Source: Plectosphaerella cucumerina (taxonomy: Eukaryota > Ascomycota > Sordariomycetes > Glomerellales > Plectosphaerellaceae). Taken from it: DNA of 64,000 nt. Positions 23,571-33,495 of the stretch are shown in pieces. Position 1 is the stretch's first letter. Each line of letters opens with the position of its first letter. Below the pieces are notes generated by a model. That model had not been told where the DNA came from and ran no database searches. It was given only the letters and a program-made list of their open reading frames with translations. The position numbers and the translations under genes are program-made. Where the stretch lies: the NCBI GenBank assembly GCA_020746995.1, contig JAGPXD010000001.1, forward strand, positions 7,192,001-7,256,000, in the 5' to 3' direction.

Positions 23571-24422
23571 ATGCCCTCGCTCTGTGGTGGCTCTAAGACA
23601 GCCCAGCGCAAGCTCGTCCTTCTGTGAGCCTGTCTGTGCGCGCTCGAGGTTCATCGGAGGACTGACTCTAGTTACAGGGGCGACGGCGCATGCGGCAAGA
23701 CGTCGCTGTTGAACGTGTTCACGAGGGGGTTCGTTGCCAAGTCTCCCTGGAATTTGCAGGCATCAACATGCTGAACACGATGCAGATACTTCCCTACGGT
23801 CTACGAGCCGACGGTATTTGAAAACTACGTCCATGGTGAGTCACCGTCTCGCGTATGAGCCATGCGTAAACAAAGACTAAGAAATGGCAGACATCTTCGT
23901 CGACAACGTTCACATCGAACTGTCCCTCTGGGATACCGCTGGACAGGAGGAATTCGATCGTCTCCGCAGCTTGTCATATGGTTCGATCCTCCGACTGATC
24001 TCGCCCTAATTACTCTCCGCTAACCTGACCCAGACGACACGGATCTGATTATGCTGTGCTACAGCGTTGACAGCAAAGACTCCCTCGAGAACGTGGAGAG
24101 CAAATGGGTCGGCGAGATCGCAGACAACTGCCCAGGAGTCAAGCTCGTCCTGGTCGCGCTCAAGTGCGATCTCCGCGAGAACGTTGAGGACGAAAACCTG
24201 GGCCCCGACGACCAGCCCGCCGCGCCGCAACCGGGCGAGAAGCGCACGCAACTCATCAACTACGACCAAGGCCTCGAGGTCGCTCGCCGCATCCAGGCCT
24301 CGAGGTATCTCGAGTGCTCGGCCATGAAGAACCGCGGCGTCAACGAGGCCTTCACCGAGGCCGCCCGCGTCGCCTTGGGGGTGAAGAAGGACCGGGACGA
24401 GTCGAAATGCTCCGTCATGTGA
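23571..24422 (+). CDS. rho3: Rho-family GTPase Rho3
   Basis: Small GTPase of the Rho3 class, which directs polarised exocytosis and actin organisation at hyphal tips. Five exons: 23571-23623, 23678-23728, 23786-23835, 23891-23980 and 24034-24422, giving 210 residues. Visible motifs are the P-loop GDGACGKT (19-26), switch I YEPTVFENY, switch II WDTAGQEEFDRLRS, LKCDLRE, the ECSAMKNRG loop and the C-terminal prenylation box CSVM after basic residues. Introns 2 and 4 have GTTCGT and GTTCGA donors, unlike the usual GTRNGT. All exon joins restore conserved sequence exactly. Rho1, Cdc42 and Rho4 are less likely because of the start MPSLCGGSKTAQRK and the CSVM end. Confidence 0.93.
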
Positions 24423-24987
24423 TGGGCATGATTCGTTCGATCAGCACTATGCTTCCTGCGACTCCCAAAAGTCTCTCGATATGCTTTTCTACTCGGCAGG
24501 CTATTCTAAACGGGCCCCTGGCGTTTTGGAGGAATCCTCGACTTTTCACTCGACACACCTTTCCTTCCTTTTGTCCCATTTAGGCAGTGCCACCCTACGC
24601 CTCGCACGAAGCCTGGGTTCTCGGGATTCGTCTCCAGGAACACGCCTCTCCCCTAGTTTAGTCCTTTTTTACCCCTTTGACGACTGGCCACGACCCTCTT
24701 TCTCAACAGCGGCTCCGGTCATCATACCCCTTTTTCCTACACCGGCCAGCCCACCAGAGCTCAGCACCTCTGTACATAATAAGTATGCCCACTTTCTAAT
24801 CGTTAAGTTTTTTCTGCTTTTCTTTGCCCCGGGTTTCCTTCTCGTATATACAGACGGCATCAGGGACGGGCGCGTGAGGGGGGCCGGACAGGCAGATAGA
24901 TGCGCGGGACGAGGCGGGAGATGCCTTGACCCCATGTAGCGGTGGCGGTGGAGATAAAATCATGCCTAGGTAGATGAGAGGAGTAAT
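24423..24987. other. 3' intergenic between convergent genes
   Basis: 565 bases between rho3 and the nitronate monooxygenase gene, T-rich with poly-T stretches. It holds no supported gene and is probably 3' UTRs. A CCTAGGTAG motif lies at 24965-24973. Confidence 0.5.
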
Positions 24988-26064
24988 CTATGGCAATTGG
25001 TTTGAAGATTGCAAGGCTGTGATGATGCCGACAGCCTCGTTCCTCACACTTGATACAATGGCGCCTGCGTCCTCTACGCTGTGGATGAGGCCAACGTTGG
25101 CCCCGGCATAGGTCGCCAGCCTTCCATCGGGACCCCATCCTCCACCTTCGGCGGCCGCTGCAGCATCGTGACGTTTCTGTAGCTCCTCAAATGGAACGCC
25201 GGCCTGATGATCGACCCAGCTCTGGTTGACGATCGTCCTGGGACTGAACTGCTCGGGCCAGCCAAAGGTGCCGCGGAGGTGGTTGTACAGCTGCGTCCGC
25301 GTCGTCGAGGTGGCGCCGTCGCTCGCCCGGACAATCTCATCCTGGTACCCTTTGCTGATTTGAGCCTCTGTCGCAGCCAGGAAACGTGTGCCCATGACAA
25401 CGCCCGCGGCTCCCAGGGCGAGTGCAGCCGTGACTCCCCTCCCATCCGCGACACCACCCGCGGCGAAGAGGGGGATTCCCGAGCCGAGCTTGCCCAGGGC
25501 ATCGTGGACTTCAGGAAGCAGCGTCATCAGACCCATGCCGTCCGTCGCGCGGCCGTGGCCACCGGCCTCAGCTCCCTGGATCACCAGGACATCCGGCGGG
25601 GACGCACTGCGGGCAGCTTCAACAGCCTCGCGAATCGTGCCCACCTGGATCCAGACCTGCGTCTGTCCCGACGACTCTCGAATCCGAACAGTCCACTCAT
25701 CCAGCTCCCTCTGCCCATTTCGCGGGGCAAAAAGCCAAGCAGCACAGGGCTTGTACTTCTGCACGGCGGAGACGGCGACCTCGATGTCGCCGTTCCAGGT
25801 CTGGAAGCCGACGCCGACCGGAAGGAGGTCTCCGAGACTGGAACGCCCAGAGGATGCGAGCGACTTTTCGACCGTCTCGAGCTCGCGGAGGGTGTCGGCG
25901 CCCTTTGCGCCGGGGCCGATGAAGCCCAGGCCTCCGGCTTCCGAGACGGCGATGGCGAGCCGGGCGCCTGACATGACCCGCATCGGGGCCCCGACGATGA
26001 AGGGGGATTTGACCCATGGGTAGGCCCGGGAGAGGAGCGTCTTGATCTCGGCGGTTTTGTTCAT
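24988..26064 (-). CDS. Nitronate monooxygenase (2-nitropropane dioxygenase family)
   Basis: FMN-dependent TIM-barrel oxidoreductase of 358 residues in one exon; family members oxidise alkyl nitronates such as propionate 3-nitronate. The start MNKTAEIKTLLSRAYPWVKSPFIVGAPM is typical. FMN-binding elements seen are AVSEAGGLGFIGPGA, the phosphate-binding stretch LVIQGAEAGGHGR, PLFAAGGVADGRG and GAAGVVMGTRFLA. The substrate is not shown by the sequence. Start at 26064 lies at the first Met before conserved sequence. It is convergent with rho3 and followed upstream by another leftward gene. Confidence 0.9.
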   Translation of the reverse strand: MNKTAEIKTLLSRAYPWVKSPFIVGAPMRVMSGARLAIAVSEAGGLGFIGPGAKGADTLRELETVEKSLASSGRSSLGDLLPVGVGFQTWNGDIEVAVSAVQKYKPCAAWLFAPRNGQRELDEWTVRIRESSGQTQVWIQVGTIREAVEAARSASPPDVLVIQGAEAGGHGRATDGMGLMTLLPEVHDALGKLGSGIPLFAAGGVADGRGVTAALALGAAGVVMGTRFLAATEAQISKGYQDEIVRASDGATSTTRTQLYNHLRGTFGWPEQFSPRTIVNQSWVDHQAGVPFEELQKRHDAAAAAEGGGWGPDGRLATYAGANVGLIHSVEDAGAIVSSVRNEAVGIITALQSSNQLP

Positions 26065-26600
26065 TGTGGTGTGTATGATGACTTGTCGATAACGGACAGT
26101 GGCTTAGAGTAGAAAGGAACTTGGTGTGGGAGTGGTGGTTTGGCTTACTTCCTCACTACCAATACGTGCCCGTCCGTGTCTCCGATGCAGATCGGAGCGT
26201 ATCATGCTATCCTCGGCACAAACAACTGCACACCAAGCTGAGACATAGGATTACGCCCTGGAAATAAGAACTTCTCCGCGCACAACGTCTGCCGGTGTTG
26301 GCGACTACACCAATCTCGTCGCTTGGCATGCGTTCGCGCTGACACCAGTCTCTCACATATGAATGAACTGGCCATTTCAACTTACACTACTTCGCAGTAA
26401 TTTATGAGAGTCAAAGAATCGCTTCGTTAAACATAACATCTAGCCGCTGATATCGTTGCTGCCAAATCCTACACCTAGCGTTCGATGGCAATCCACCAAC
26501 CGCTTCGTCCAACAAACAAGCCCTGCTCGTTTCTATCCAGGGTTCATAATGGTACAAACGTTCGCAAGACATGAAGATGGTAACGTAGATCAAGACCAGC
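26065..26600. other. Intergenic upstream of nitronate monooxygenase
   Basis: 536 bases, the promoter side of the monooxygenase gene and the 3' side of the GLFSR-repeat gene. The sequence has lower GC than the genes. No gene is supported. Confidence 0.45.
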
Positions 26601-27433
26601 TCAGCCGAAGCCTGCAGTCGACAAGATTAGCGCTCAACATGATGGTGGGTTGTCTGAAAGAACAAGAGTCAGAAAGATTAGGCCAACGTACGTCCCAGCG
26701 CCTTGCCGCGCTTCGAGAACTCCCGTGCCTGCGTCTCCTTAATCTTCGCCCGACGAGCGTCCTCCCTCGCTTCGGCCTCAAGCCTCAGGATATCCTCCCG
26801 CGCTGAGGCAGCGCTCTCCCGCGCGGCGACGAGGGCGCGGGCGGCATCCTGCTCTGCGGCCTCGGCGCCCATCAGCCTGTCCCTGGCGTGAACGATGCTG
26901 GGGTCCAGGTCCGCCTCGTCCTGGCGCTGGTTGCCCCTGCCGCGCTTGGAGAGGAAGCCGCGCTTGACGCTGCCGTCTCGGGTGGAGCGGTGGTCGGGGG
27001 TGGTGTGGAAGCTGCCGGAGGAGGCGGAGGAGTGGGAGGTCATGCTGCGGCGGTCATCGAGACCGCGGGAGGCGGGGGATGGGGAGCGGTTGCGGCGGCC
27101 GAAGAGGCCGTGGCCGTGCTTCCGGCTGCTGTCGTGGTCGACGGGCTGGTCGATGGGGTAGGGCTGTTGTTGTTGCTGGACGGGCGGCTGTGTGGTGTAT
27201 TCGGGCTCGCGGTGGCGGCTGAAGAGGCCGTGCTTGCGGCCGTGGTCGGGCTCGACGGGCTGCTCGACGGGGTAGTGCTGCTGTTGTTGGACAGGAGGTT
27301 GTTGTGTGTACTCCGGTTCACGGTCCTTGCGGCTGAAGAGACCCTTGCGACGGGGCTCTTCGACTGGTGGCGGTGGAGGAGTAGGCTCCCGAGGGGGAGG
27401 TGATGGCTGGCGGCGTCCCGAGAAGAAGGGCAT
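26601..27433 (-). CDS. Hypothetical GLFSR-repeat, Gln/Pro-rich protein with basic C-terminal helix
   Basis: Function not recognised. Predicted 250 residues from two exons, 27433-26692 and 26611-26601. The intron has a GTACGT donor, a GCTAATC branch point and a CTGCAG acceptor 80 bases downstream; the last exon adds only four codons and the protein ends GKALGRFG. Without splicing the frame stops at 26678. Residues 1-30 are Pro-rich. Residues 31-108 are two tandem units of about 38-40 residues, each running from GLFSR through REPEYT, QPPVQ, a Gln run and a QPV motif to RKH; a third partial unit starts GLFGRR. Residues 175-245 form a charged Ala/Glu/Arg-rich helix, probably a coiled coil. I see no signal peptide or membrane span. 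Confidence 0.7.
27095..27343 (-). repeat. Coding tandem repeat of about 115-120 bases
   Basis: Two and a half copies of a unit encoding GLFSR...REPEYT...QPPVQ...Q-run...QPV...RKH. Copies differ by several substitutions and by Gln-run length, so the duplication is not recent. Confidence 0.75.
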
Positions 27434-28251
27434 GATTGTGGATGTGGATGTTTGGTTGGAAGTGGTGAATAGGGTGCAATAATTTGCGGGTATCAAGTGA
27501 TGAAGATGAAATTCTAGTGAGTTGAGAGGGGAGATGGAAGGCCATATATCTGGTCGGTCACACCAGGGAGCTGAGGTCAGGGTGAGAGGCAGAGGCACTG
27601 GTGGTCACATTAGACCCCTGGACAGTGGTGTCATCATCCCTCCTCCGGGGACGAGAGCCCTGCATTCTTGGCCAATTTGGCGACGTCCATCGCCAATGAC
27701 AAGTCCCCAACATGCGGCAAGCCGCGATGTGATGGCAGTTTGCTCCGCGGGGAGAGACACGATGACGCTGCGCAAACAAGTTTTGGGCGGCGATCGTCAC
27801 GATGGAGGGTGGTGTCGTGAAGCTGGGGTCACAGTGTGTGGGTGGTGGTTTGACGTCACCCTGGAGCGGCATGCCAATCAGCGGCGTCGCAGAGGTCTGA
27901 ACCCTGCAAGGGTCCTGTGAGCGACGCATCCAGGGTCCTGCGTTTCGAGGGTTCGATTTGCAATGTGATGCCATTGTACATGTTCGAGTGTGATGTTTGG
28001 AATCCTGCTGTGGCTGAGGGTTGCATTGTAGGATGATGCGATCGGCTGACCCTGGGTGGTGAACAGATGGGTAATTATTCCACGTCTTCAACTCTAATCT
28101 ATCTCTAAATCCCCGTTTAGAAGCCCCCCTCTAATGATGGAAAACATGAAATCCCGTAGGATGTGACAGGTGCTCGCTTTTTCGGCCGTTTCGAGTGGTG
28201 TTGTGCGTTCCTGGCAGCGCCGGAGGCGAAGCTACTGGTGCAGGTGTGGGT
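27434..28251. other. Intergenic upstream of GLFSR-repeat gene
   Basis: 818 bases with no supported gene, between two leftward genes. It should include the promoter of the GLFSR-repeat gene and the 3' UTR of the DUF1275 gene. Confidence 0.45.
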
Positions 28252-29217
28252 TTACTGTCCGCCCATGGGCTTGACCTCCTTGCTCCTCCACATGGTCCAC
28301 GACACGGCCAGCATGAACTTGATGGAGCCGGCAATCCAAAGAACGGCAGTCATACCGCCGGCGCTGCGCTGAAGCCAGCCACCCGAGATGCCTCCAAAGA
28401 GCAGCAAGAGAACGGCGAGCACGCGGCGGTTGCGCTTGGCGTTGTCCTTGAGAGGCGCGAGGATGTTCGGGTCCGAGAGAAGATCGCAGTAGACGCTGGT
28501 GAGGACGCAGGTGGGCACCTCGCCGAATCCTAGCATGCGGCTCGACGAGATCTGGCCGCCAAACTGCCATGCCAGCAGCGCCACGGGGATCAACACGATC
28601 TGGCTTCCCGTCAGGGACGTATCGCCCTCGCCTCCGAAGCCGGGGACCGAAGCCTGGGCAAAGTCCGCGACGACCCTGCTCTGAGCCAGGGCTGCAGCGA
28701 CGAAGATGGCGGCCGACTGGACGAGGAAGGAGAGAGCCAGAGTGGCCTTGCGCTTGGGGTGGAAGCGGCGCGTGTTGGAGAAGCAGAAGCAGCCGAAGCC
28801 GAAGGAGACGATGGACACGACGGATCGCAGCCAGAGCCACTTCTCGTGAGCGGGGAGGCCGGCGGCGCCGAGGGCGAGGAAGACTGTGTTTCCTGTCTGC
28901 ATGCTGACGAAGACATTGGCGGCGTTGACGGTGACGCTGTCGCAGAGGCCTGAGACGTAGCAGCAGGCCATGAGCGGGAGGTCGGTGTAGTCGACGTGCA
29001 CATCGTCGCGCAGCCAGTCGCCCCAGGACTGCTTGGTCGCGGTGCTGGCTGCGGACGAGGCGGGAATCTGTTGTTGTTGCTGCTGCTGCTCCTGCTTCTC
29101 GGCAGGGACGGCTTGCGGCGTGGTGGGACGAGGTGTGTCGTTGTTGGTGTCAGTGTCTGATGCCGATCCACAGTTGGGAGCGCCCCGAGGCACCCGCAGG
29201 CCGGTTTCAACGTCCAT
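28252..29217 (-). CDS. DUF1275-family membrane protein
   Basis: Polytopic membrane protein of 321 residues in the YoaK/DUF1275 family, whose function is unknown. The first 75 residues are hydrophilic with a Gln run and precede the membrane part. The family signature is clear: DLPLMACCYVSGLCDSVTVN, VFVSMQTGNTVFLALG, a GGQISSSRMLGFGEVPTCVLTSVYCDL segment and closing helices LAVLLLLFGGISGGWLQRSAG and TAVLWIAGSIKFMLAVSW. Six or seven spans are expected. It is a single exon. I chose the Met of MDVETG at 29217; an in-frame Met at 29307 would add 30 residues. Confidence 0.87.
   Translation of the reverse strand: MDVETGLRVPRGAPNCGSASDTDTNNDTPRPTTPQAVPAEKQEQQQQQQQIPASSAASTATKQSWGDWLRDDVHVDYTDLPLMACCYVSGLCDSVTVNAANVFVSMQTGNTVFLALGAAGLPAHEKWLWLRSVVSIVSFGFGCFCFSNTRRFHPKRKATLALSFLVQSAAIFVAAALAQSRVVADFAQASVPGFGGEGDTSLTGSQIVLIPVALLAWQFGGQISSSRMLGFGEVPTCVLTSVYCDLLSDPNILAPLKDNAKRNRRVLAVLLLLFGGISGGWLQRSAGGMTAVLWIAGSIKFMLAVSWTMWRSKEVKPMGGQ
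29068..29094 (-). repeat. Polyglutamine-coding CAG/CAA tract
   Basis: A TTG/CTG run on the + strand encodes a Gln tract in the cytosolic N-terminus of the DUF1275 protein. Confidence 0.75.
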
Positions 29218-31061
29218 GTCTAATGATTGACGCTGCAAAATCTCTCGATACAGAGGAAGTGTGTACAAGTCAAAAAGGTGAGGCACGAGGAGAGAATTTT
29301 CACTCACGACTCACACACGACGCGAGGCTTTGGGCACAGAGCTGAGGTCGCGACGGGGTCCAAAGTGGTTCTGGCCTCTTACGCAATCGCCTTTTGGGCG
29401 CCGTGGTTGGCTCGACGGGCTCCATCATTTGCCCAGACCAGGTGCCGCCGGCGCCCGGCATCGGCCAAGGGAGACTGTGTGCCGTCTTGGCGGAGGCCGG
29501 CTATCGAGGGAGTCATCTTTGGTGGCGGACAAAACGCCGACATCGCCAGCTCAGGGCGTGGTGTTGAGGTCGGTAGTGACAAAAGTTTGTCAGGCACGTT
29601 GACATCAGAACCTTGAAGGGCGGTCGATCCCGATGCTGCCAATCAGCAGTGCAGGTGTGACTTGCGAATGGTCGGACCCGATGCAATGGAGATCTTGGGC
29701 GACACAGCCCGGAAAATTGGGTAAAAAAGGTTGGGGTAACGAGGAAGTTCAAGAGGAAGCAGTGCATTCCCTGATGGGCAGCCAAAACAAAACTACTATA
29801 AGGCCAATCTCGCGCTCAATTATTGCGCACGCCTGCGGTCTTCTTGGCAGTTTGAAGCAGAAGCAGGCGCTTTACTCAGATCCAAGCTTGGCCATCTCTT
29901 CTCAACTTGAAGAGGATGCGCCTGTGCTGGGCCGCTGTCGTCTCATCGGTGCCGTTTCTCCCATCTGTGCCGCTCTGCCACCCAGTCTGCCAGTGTTATG
30001 AGACGGCACGCATGACTCGCCGCAGGCCTGCCATTCCTGCCCTCACTTCGTTTCAACAGCGGCAATGCTGGCGCCTCGGCACACGTTCAAAGAAGAAGAA
30101 GATCACCTCGAGTAGACTCGGCGTTTCTGGGCGCGGACAATTGCCGTCATGATGCTTGGATCTCAAGGCAGGCCAAGCGACAAGAAAGAAAGAGATCATG
30201 TCCGATGGCGGGGCCTCCCATTTCATTCCAGCGCCCGCCTGCTAGCGCTGGCCCCTCCTGTCGCCCGCTGCCCCTGTGCAGTGACAGTCTGGCAGTGTTC
30301 ACTGGCTCAGGGAGTCCCCCGCCACACATTGCCGGGCAGCACCTTCCCCGGTTGGACGACCCTGGAACGGCGTCTAGGCCCCTTTTGGAATGGTGCGGTA
30401 GCACCCCTCGGCCTCTGATGCAGGAACGGGGCTCCCGTGCGCGTTGGCGAACATTGGCAACCCCTGAATCACCCGCCTCTCTCCACTGGCACCGACGGGA
30501 CGGGGACTCCAGCTTCCTTCCATCCATGTCAACCCATCGCCGTCCGAGTCGCTCGTCCCTCTTTTTCCATCTGAATCCCAAGCGCGCAACACCCACGACC
30601 AACCCCACGGTTTCGCCCCCAAAGGTTTTCCATCGCGCTGCGCCGCTGGAAAAACGTCCGTTCCTTCTGCTCGAGCATCTGATCTGCTTTTGTATCGCAT
30701 CGCTCCCTCGACAGATCGATACTCCAGCCCACGCCCACACGGCAACCTCCTCCTCCTCCTCGACCACCTTCCCGGCGGCGGTCATCCACACATTCCTTAC
30801 ATCGACCACGAGGCAATTGTTTGTCTTGCCCGTCCTCCCGTCTCAACGACATCTTGTTGCGATCAGTCGCTCCTTCCGCGCGCATTCCACGGCTTCCCAG
30901 CCCTTCGTTTCTCTCGATAAGATACTTGACGTATCTTGATTCTATCAATCTGTTTGCCTCTGCTAGTCAGGGCCATCTTCACTCGACAACCAACGCCTCC
31001 TCCTCGACCTCGACCTCACTTTGGCATCACCTGCCTCGCACCTCCCCATCAAACACTCACC
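29218..31061. promoter_or_regulatory. Divergent intergenic region DUF1275/CRH
   Basis: 1.84 kb between two divergent start codons. From about 30500 onward the + strand is C/T-rich with runs of CTCCTC, as expected for a long fungal leader in front of the CRH gene. The open frame 30205-30939 lacks domain motifs and I do not call it. Confidence 0.45.
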
Positions 31062-32937
31062 ATGTGGTCCTCTCTCGCGGTGCCGGCCATCGCGCTCGTC
31101 GCCTCGTTCGCCCACCATGCCGCCGCTCAGGTTCACTCCGACTGCAACCCCATGAACGGCACCGTGTGCCCTCCCAACCCGGCCCTGGGCACCGACTTCA
31201 TGTTCAACTTCAACTCGACGCCCTCCAAGGACGCCTGGGAGACTCACGTCGGACCCGTCGACTACGACCCCGAGAACGGTGCCACCTTCACCATCCGGAA
31301 GCAGGGCGACTCCCCCACAATTCGCTCAAAGTTCTACTTCTTCGGAGGCCGCACCGAGATCATCCTCAAGGCCGCCCACGGAGCCGGCATCGTCAGCTCC
31401 GTCATGCTTCTCAGCGACACCCTCGACGAGGTAGACTGGGAGTGGGTCGGCGTTAACAGCAGCTACGCCCTCAGCAACTACTTTGGCAAGGGCAAGGAGA
31501 TCTTCACCGAGGGCGCCGAGCACCCCGTCCCTGGAGCCGGCGCCATTGACGAATTCCACAACTACACCACCGTCTGGACAGAGACCCGTCTCGAGTGGTT
31601 TGTCGACGGCCAGCGCGTCCGCGTCCTTGACAAGGCCAACGCTCTCGAGGGCGGCAAGCTCTTCCCCCAGACCCCCATGAGGCTCTACCTCGGCATCTGG
31701 GCCGGCGGCGACCCCCGCATGCCCGAGGGCACCAGGGCATGGGCTGGCGGCGACACCGACTATGCAGCAGGCCCCTACTCCATGCACGTCAAGCAGGTTC
31801 ACGTCACCGACTTCAGCACCGGCAAGGAGTACGCCTACGGTGACGACTCGGGAATGTGGGAGAGCATCAAGATTGTTGAGTAAGTGGCTGCCCCTGCCCC
31901 ACCCTTCCAACCGCTATACTGATATAGACTTTAAGGGAGGGCAAGAACTCGACCATCATGGAGGCTCTCTACGCCGAGCCCGAGAAGTCGCTCGGCGAAA
32001 AGTTCAACGAGCTCCCCGATGGAGCCAAGTGGGCCATCTACGCCGGCGGCGCCTTTGTCGGTGCTGCTCTGATCGCGGCTCTGATTCTCTACATCATCCG
32101 CCAGCGCCGCCGCGGCCATGAGGAGGCTCACGCCGCAGAGAAGAAGGCTGAGATTGAGCGCCTCGAGGACGAGACTTTCAAGAAATCTGGCCGCAACCCC
32201 GACGAGTTCGCCGGCATCACCGGAGCTGACTACAACCCCTCGGCCGCGAAGCAGGAGTACTTCCAGCAAAGCTACGATGCCCCCCCACCGCGAACTCACA
32301 AGCCAACGATGCGGCGTTTGGATTTGCCGGTGCCGCTGCTGGCGCTGCTGCGGGAGCTGGCGCCTACGGTGCGATGCGCTCTCAGCACAACCAGTCCCCG
32401 GCCAACAGCTACAACAACAACATGCGCTCGCAGTCCCCCGCCCCCACCTACAGCAGCATGCAGTCCCCGGCGGCCCAGCGTCTCGTCAACGACCACGACG
32501 GCATGCGATCGCCCTCCAGCCCGGGACCCCCTCCCGGAGCCTACGGTGCCAACCGCTCTCCTTCCAGCCCTGGCCCGCCTCCTGGTGCCTTCGGCGCCAA
32601 CCGTTCGGCCTCCAGCCCCGTCTCCTCGAACAACGGCTACAACAGCCTCCGGTCTCCTGCCAGTCCCGCGCCATCGGTCGGTGGCTACGGTGCTGTGCCC
32701 CTGCGCTCTCCCTCGAGCCCTGTCCACTCGGCGGGCGGCTACGGAGCGAGGTCCCCGTCCAGCCCTGCTCCTCCTTCGAACGGTTACGGCGGGGTTCGCT
32801 CCCCGGCGAGCCCAGGTCCCTCCGGCTTCGGCTACAACATGCGCTCTTTGCCCTCCAGCCCTGCTCCGCCAAACAGGGGCCCTCAGCCTTATGGTGACAT
32901 GAATGGCAACATGGGAAACAACAGCTACTACCGGTAG
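31062..32937 (+). CDS. CRH-type cell-wall transglycosylase (GH16) with membrane anchor and repeat tail; apparent frameshift
   Basis: Enzyme family that links chitin to beta-glucan in the wall. It has a signal peptide (MWSSLAVPAIALVASFAHHAAAQ), the CRH start CNPMNGTVCPPNPALG, and the GH16 catalytic motif DEVDWEW with both Glu and the Asp, followed by WTETRLEWFVDG and LGIWAGGDPR. Exon 1 is 31062-31879; the intron 31880-31935 has GTAAGT and TTTAAG. Exon 2 encodes WAIYAGGAFVGAALIAALIL, a true membrane span followed by RQRRRG, then a cytosolic tail. Within the tail the frame is lost in a run of seven C (32280-32286). One more C would give SYDAPPTANSQANDAAFGFA and join the Ser/Pro/Gly-rich repeats that end at 32937. 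A homopolymer error is the likeliest cause. Confidence 0.87.
32506..32601 (+). repeat. 48-base coding tandem repeat in CRH tail
   Basis: Two adjacent units encode RSPSSPGPPPGAYGAN and RSPSSPGPPPGAFGAN. Looser RSPSSP/RSPASP copies follow to about 32870. The units lie in the predicted cytosolic tail and give potential Ser-Pro phosphorylation sites. Confidence 0.8.
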
Positions 32938-33495
32938 CAGACGGCTCGTATCGCGTGTTTAGGGTTGGTTTCTTCTCATGACTGCTTTTAGTGCGCTTTC
33001 TGCCTTCACGTTTCACATATATCCCTTTCATTTTCTGCTCCGCGCCCTGCAACACGGCCGCCCCGTCGTTTCCCAGCCGTCATGTCCATAGATTTGCGAT
33101 ATTTACGAGTCTTGCTGAGGGGTGCTGCGCGCCATTGGCCATCGTCATTTCACTACCTGCTCCCGCTATTCGTCTGGTGATTATGAACGTCACGTGTCTA
33201 TCTTGTTCCTCAAGGGTTGCATCACTTGCACTTCATGACATGTCACTCAAGCTCAATCGACCGCATCAAGTAAAGGGGCACAGTCTCATTCCAGGAACAC
33301 ACCAATCCCTGATACAGGTAGAAAATCTACCTGTTTATATCGCAGCTCTACTTTTCGCCTCTGTAACCCCCTTCACCTTCGACATATTCGCCACACCGAC
33401 CCTTTGAGAACAACCGCACACACGAACTGCGCGGCGCTACCTGAAGAGTCCAGATCGGTTTCATGGCATGTCGGGCCGCGCTGCTGCTGCGGACT
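32938..33495. other. 3' intergenic between convergent genes
   Basis: 558 bases, T-rich and lower in GC than its neighbours, between the CRH gene and the cysteine-rich gene. No gene is supported. Confidence 0.5.

Noticed and set aside
27901..27960. GGGTTCGATTTG resembling a tRNA T-loop
   Set aside because: No A-box at the right distance and no acceptor stem pairing.
32118..32897. Alternative 259-codon frame in the CRH tail
   Set aside because: Wrong-frame reading of the Ser/Pro/Gly repeats; the correct frame joins the known CRH sequence if one C is added at 32280-32286.
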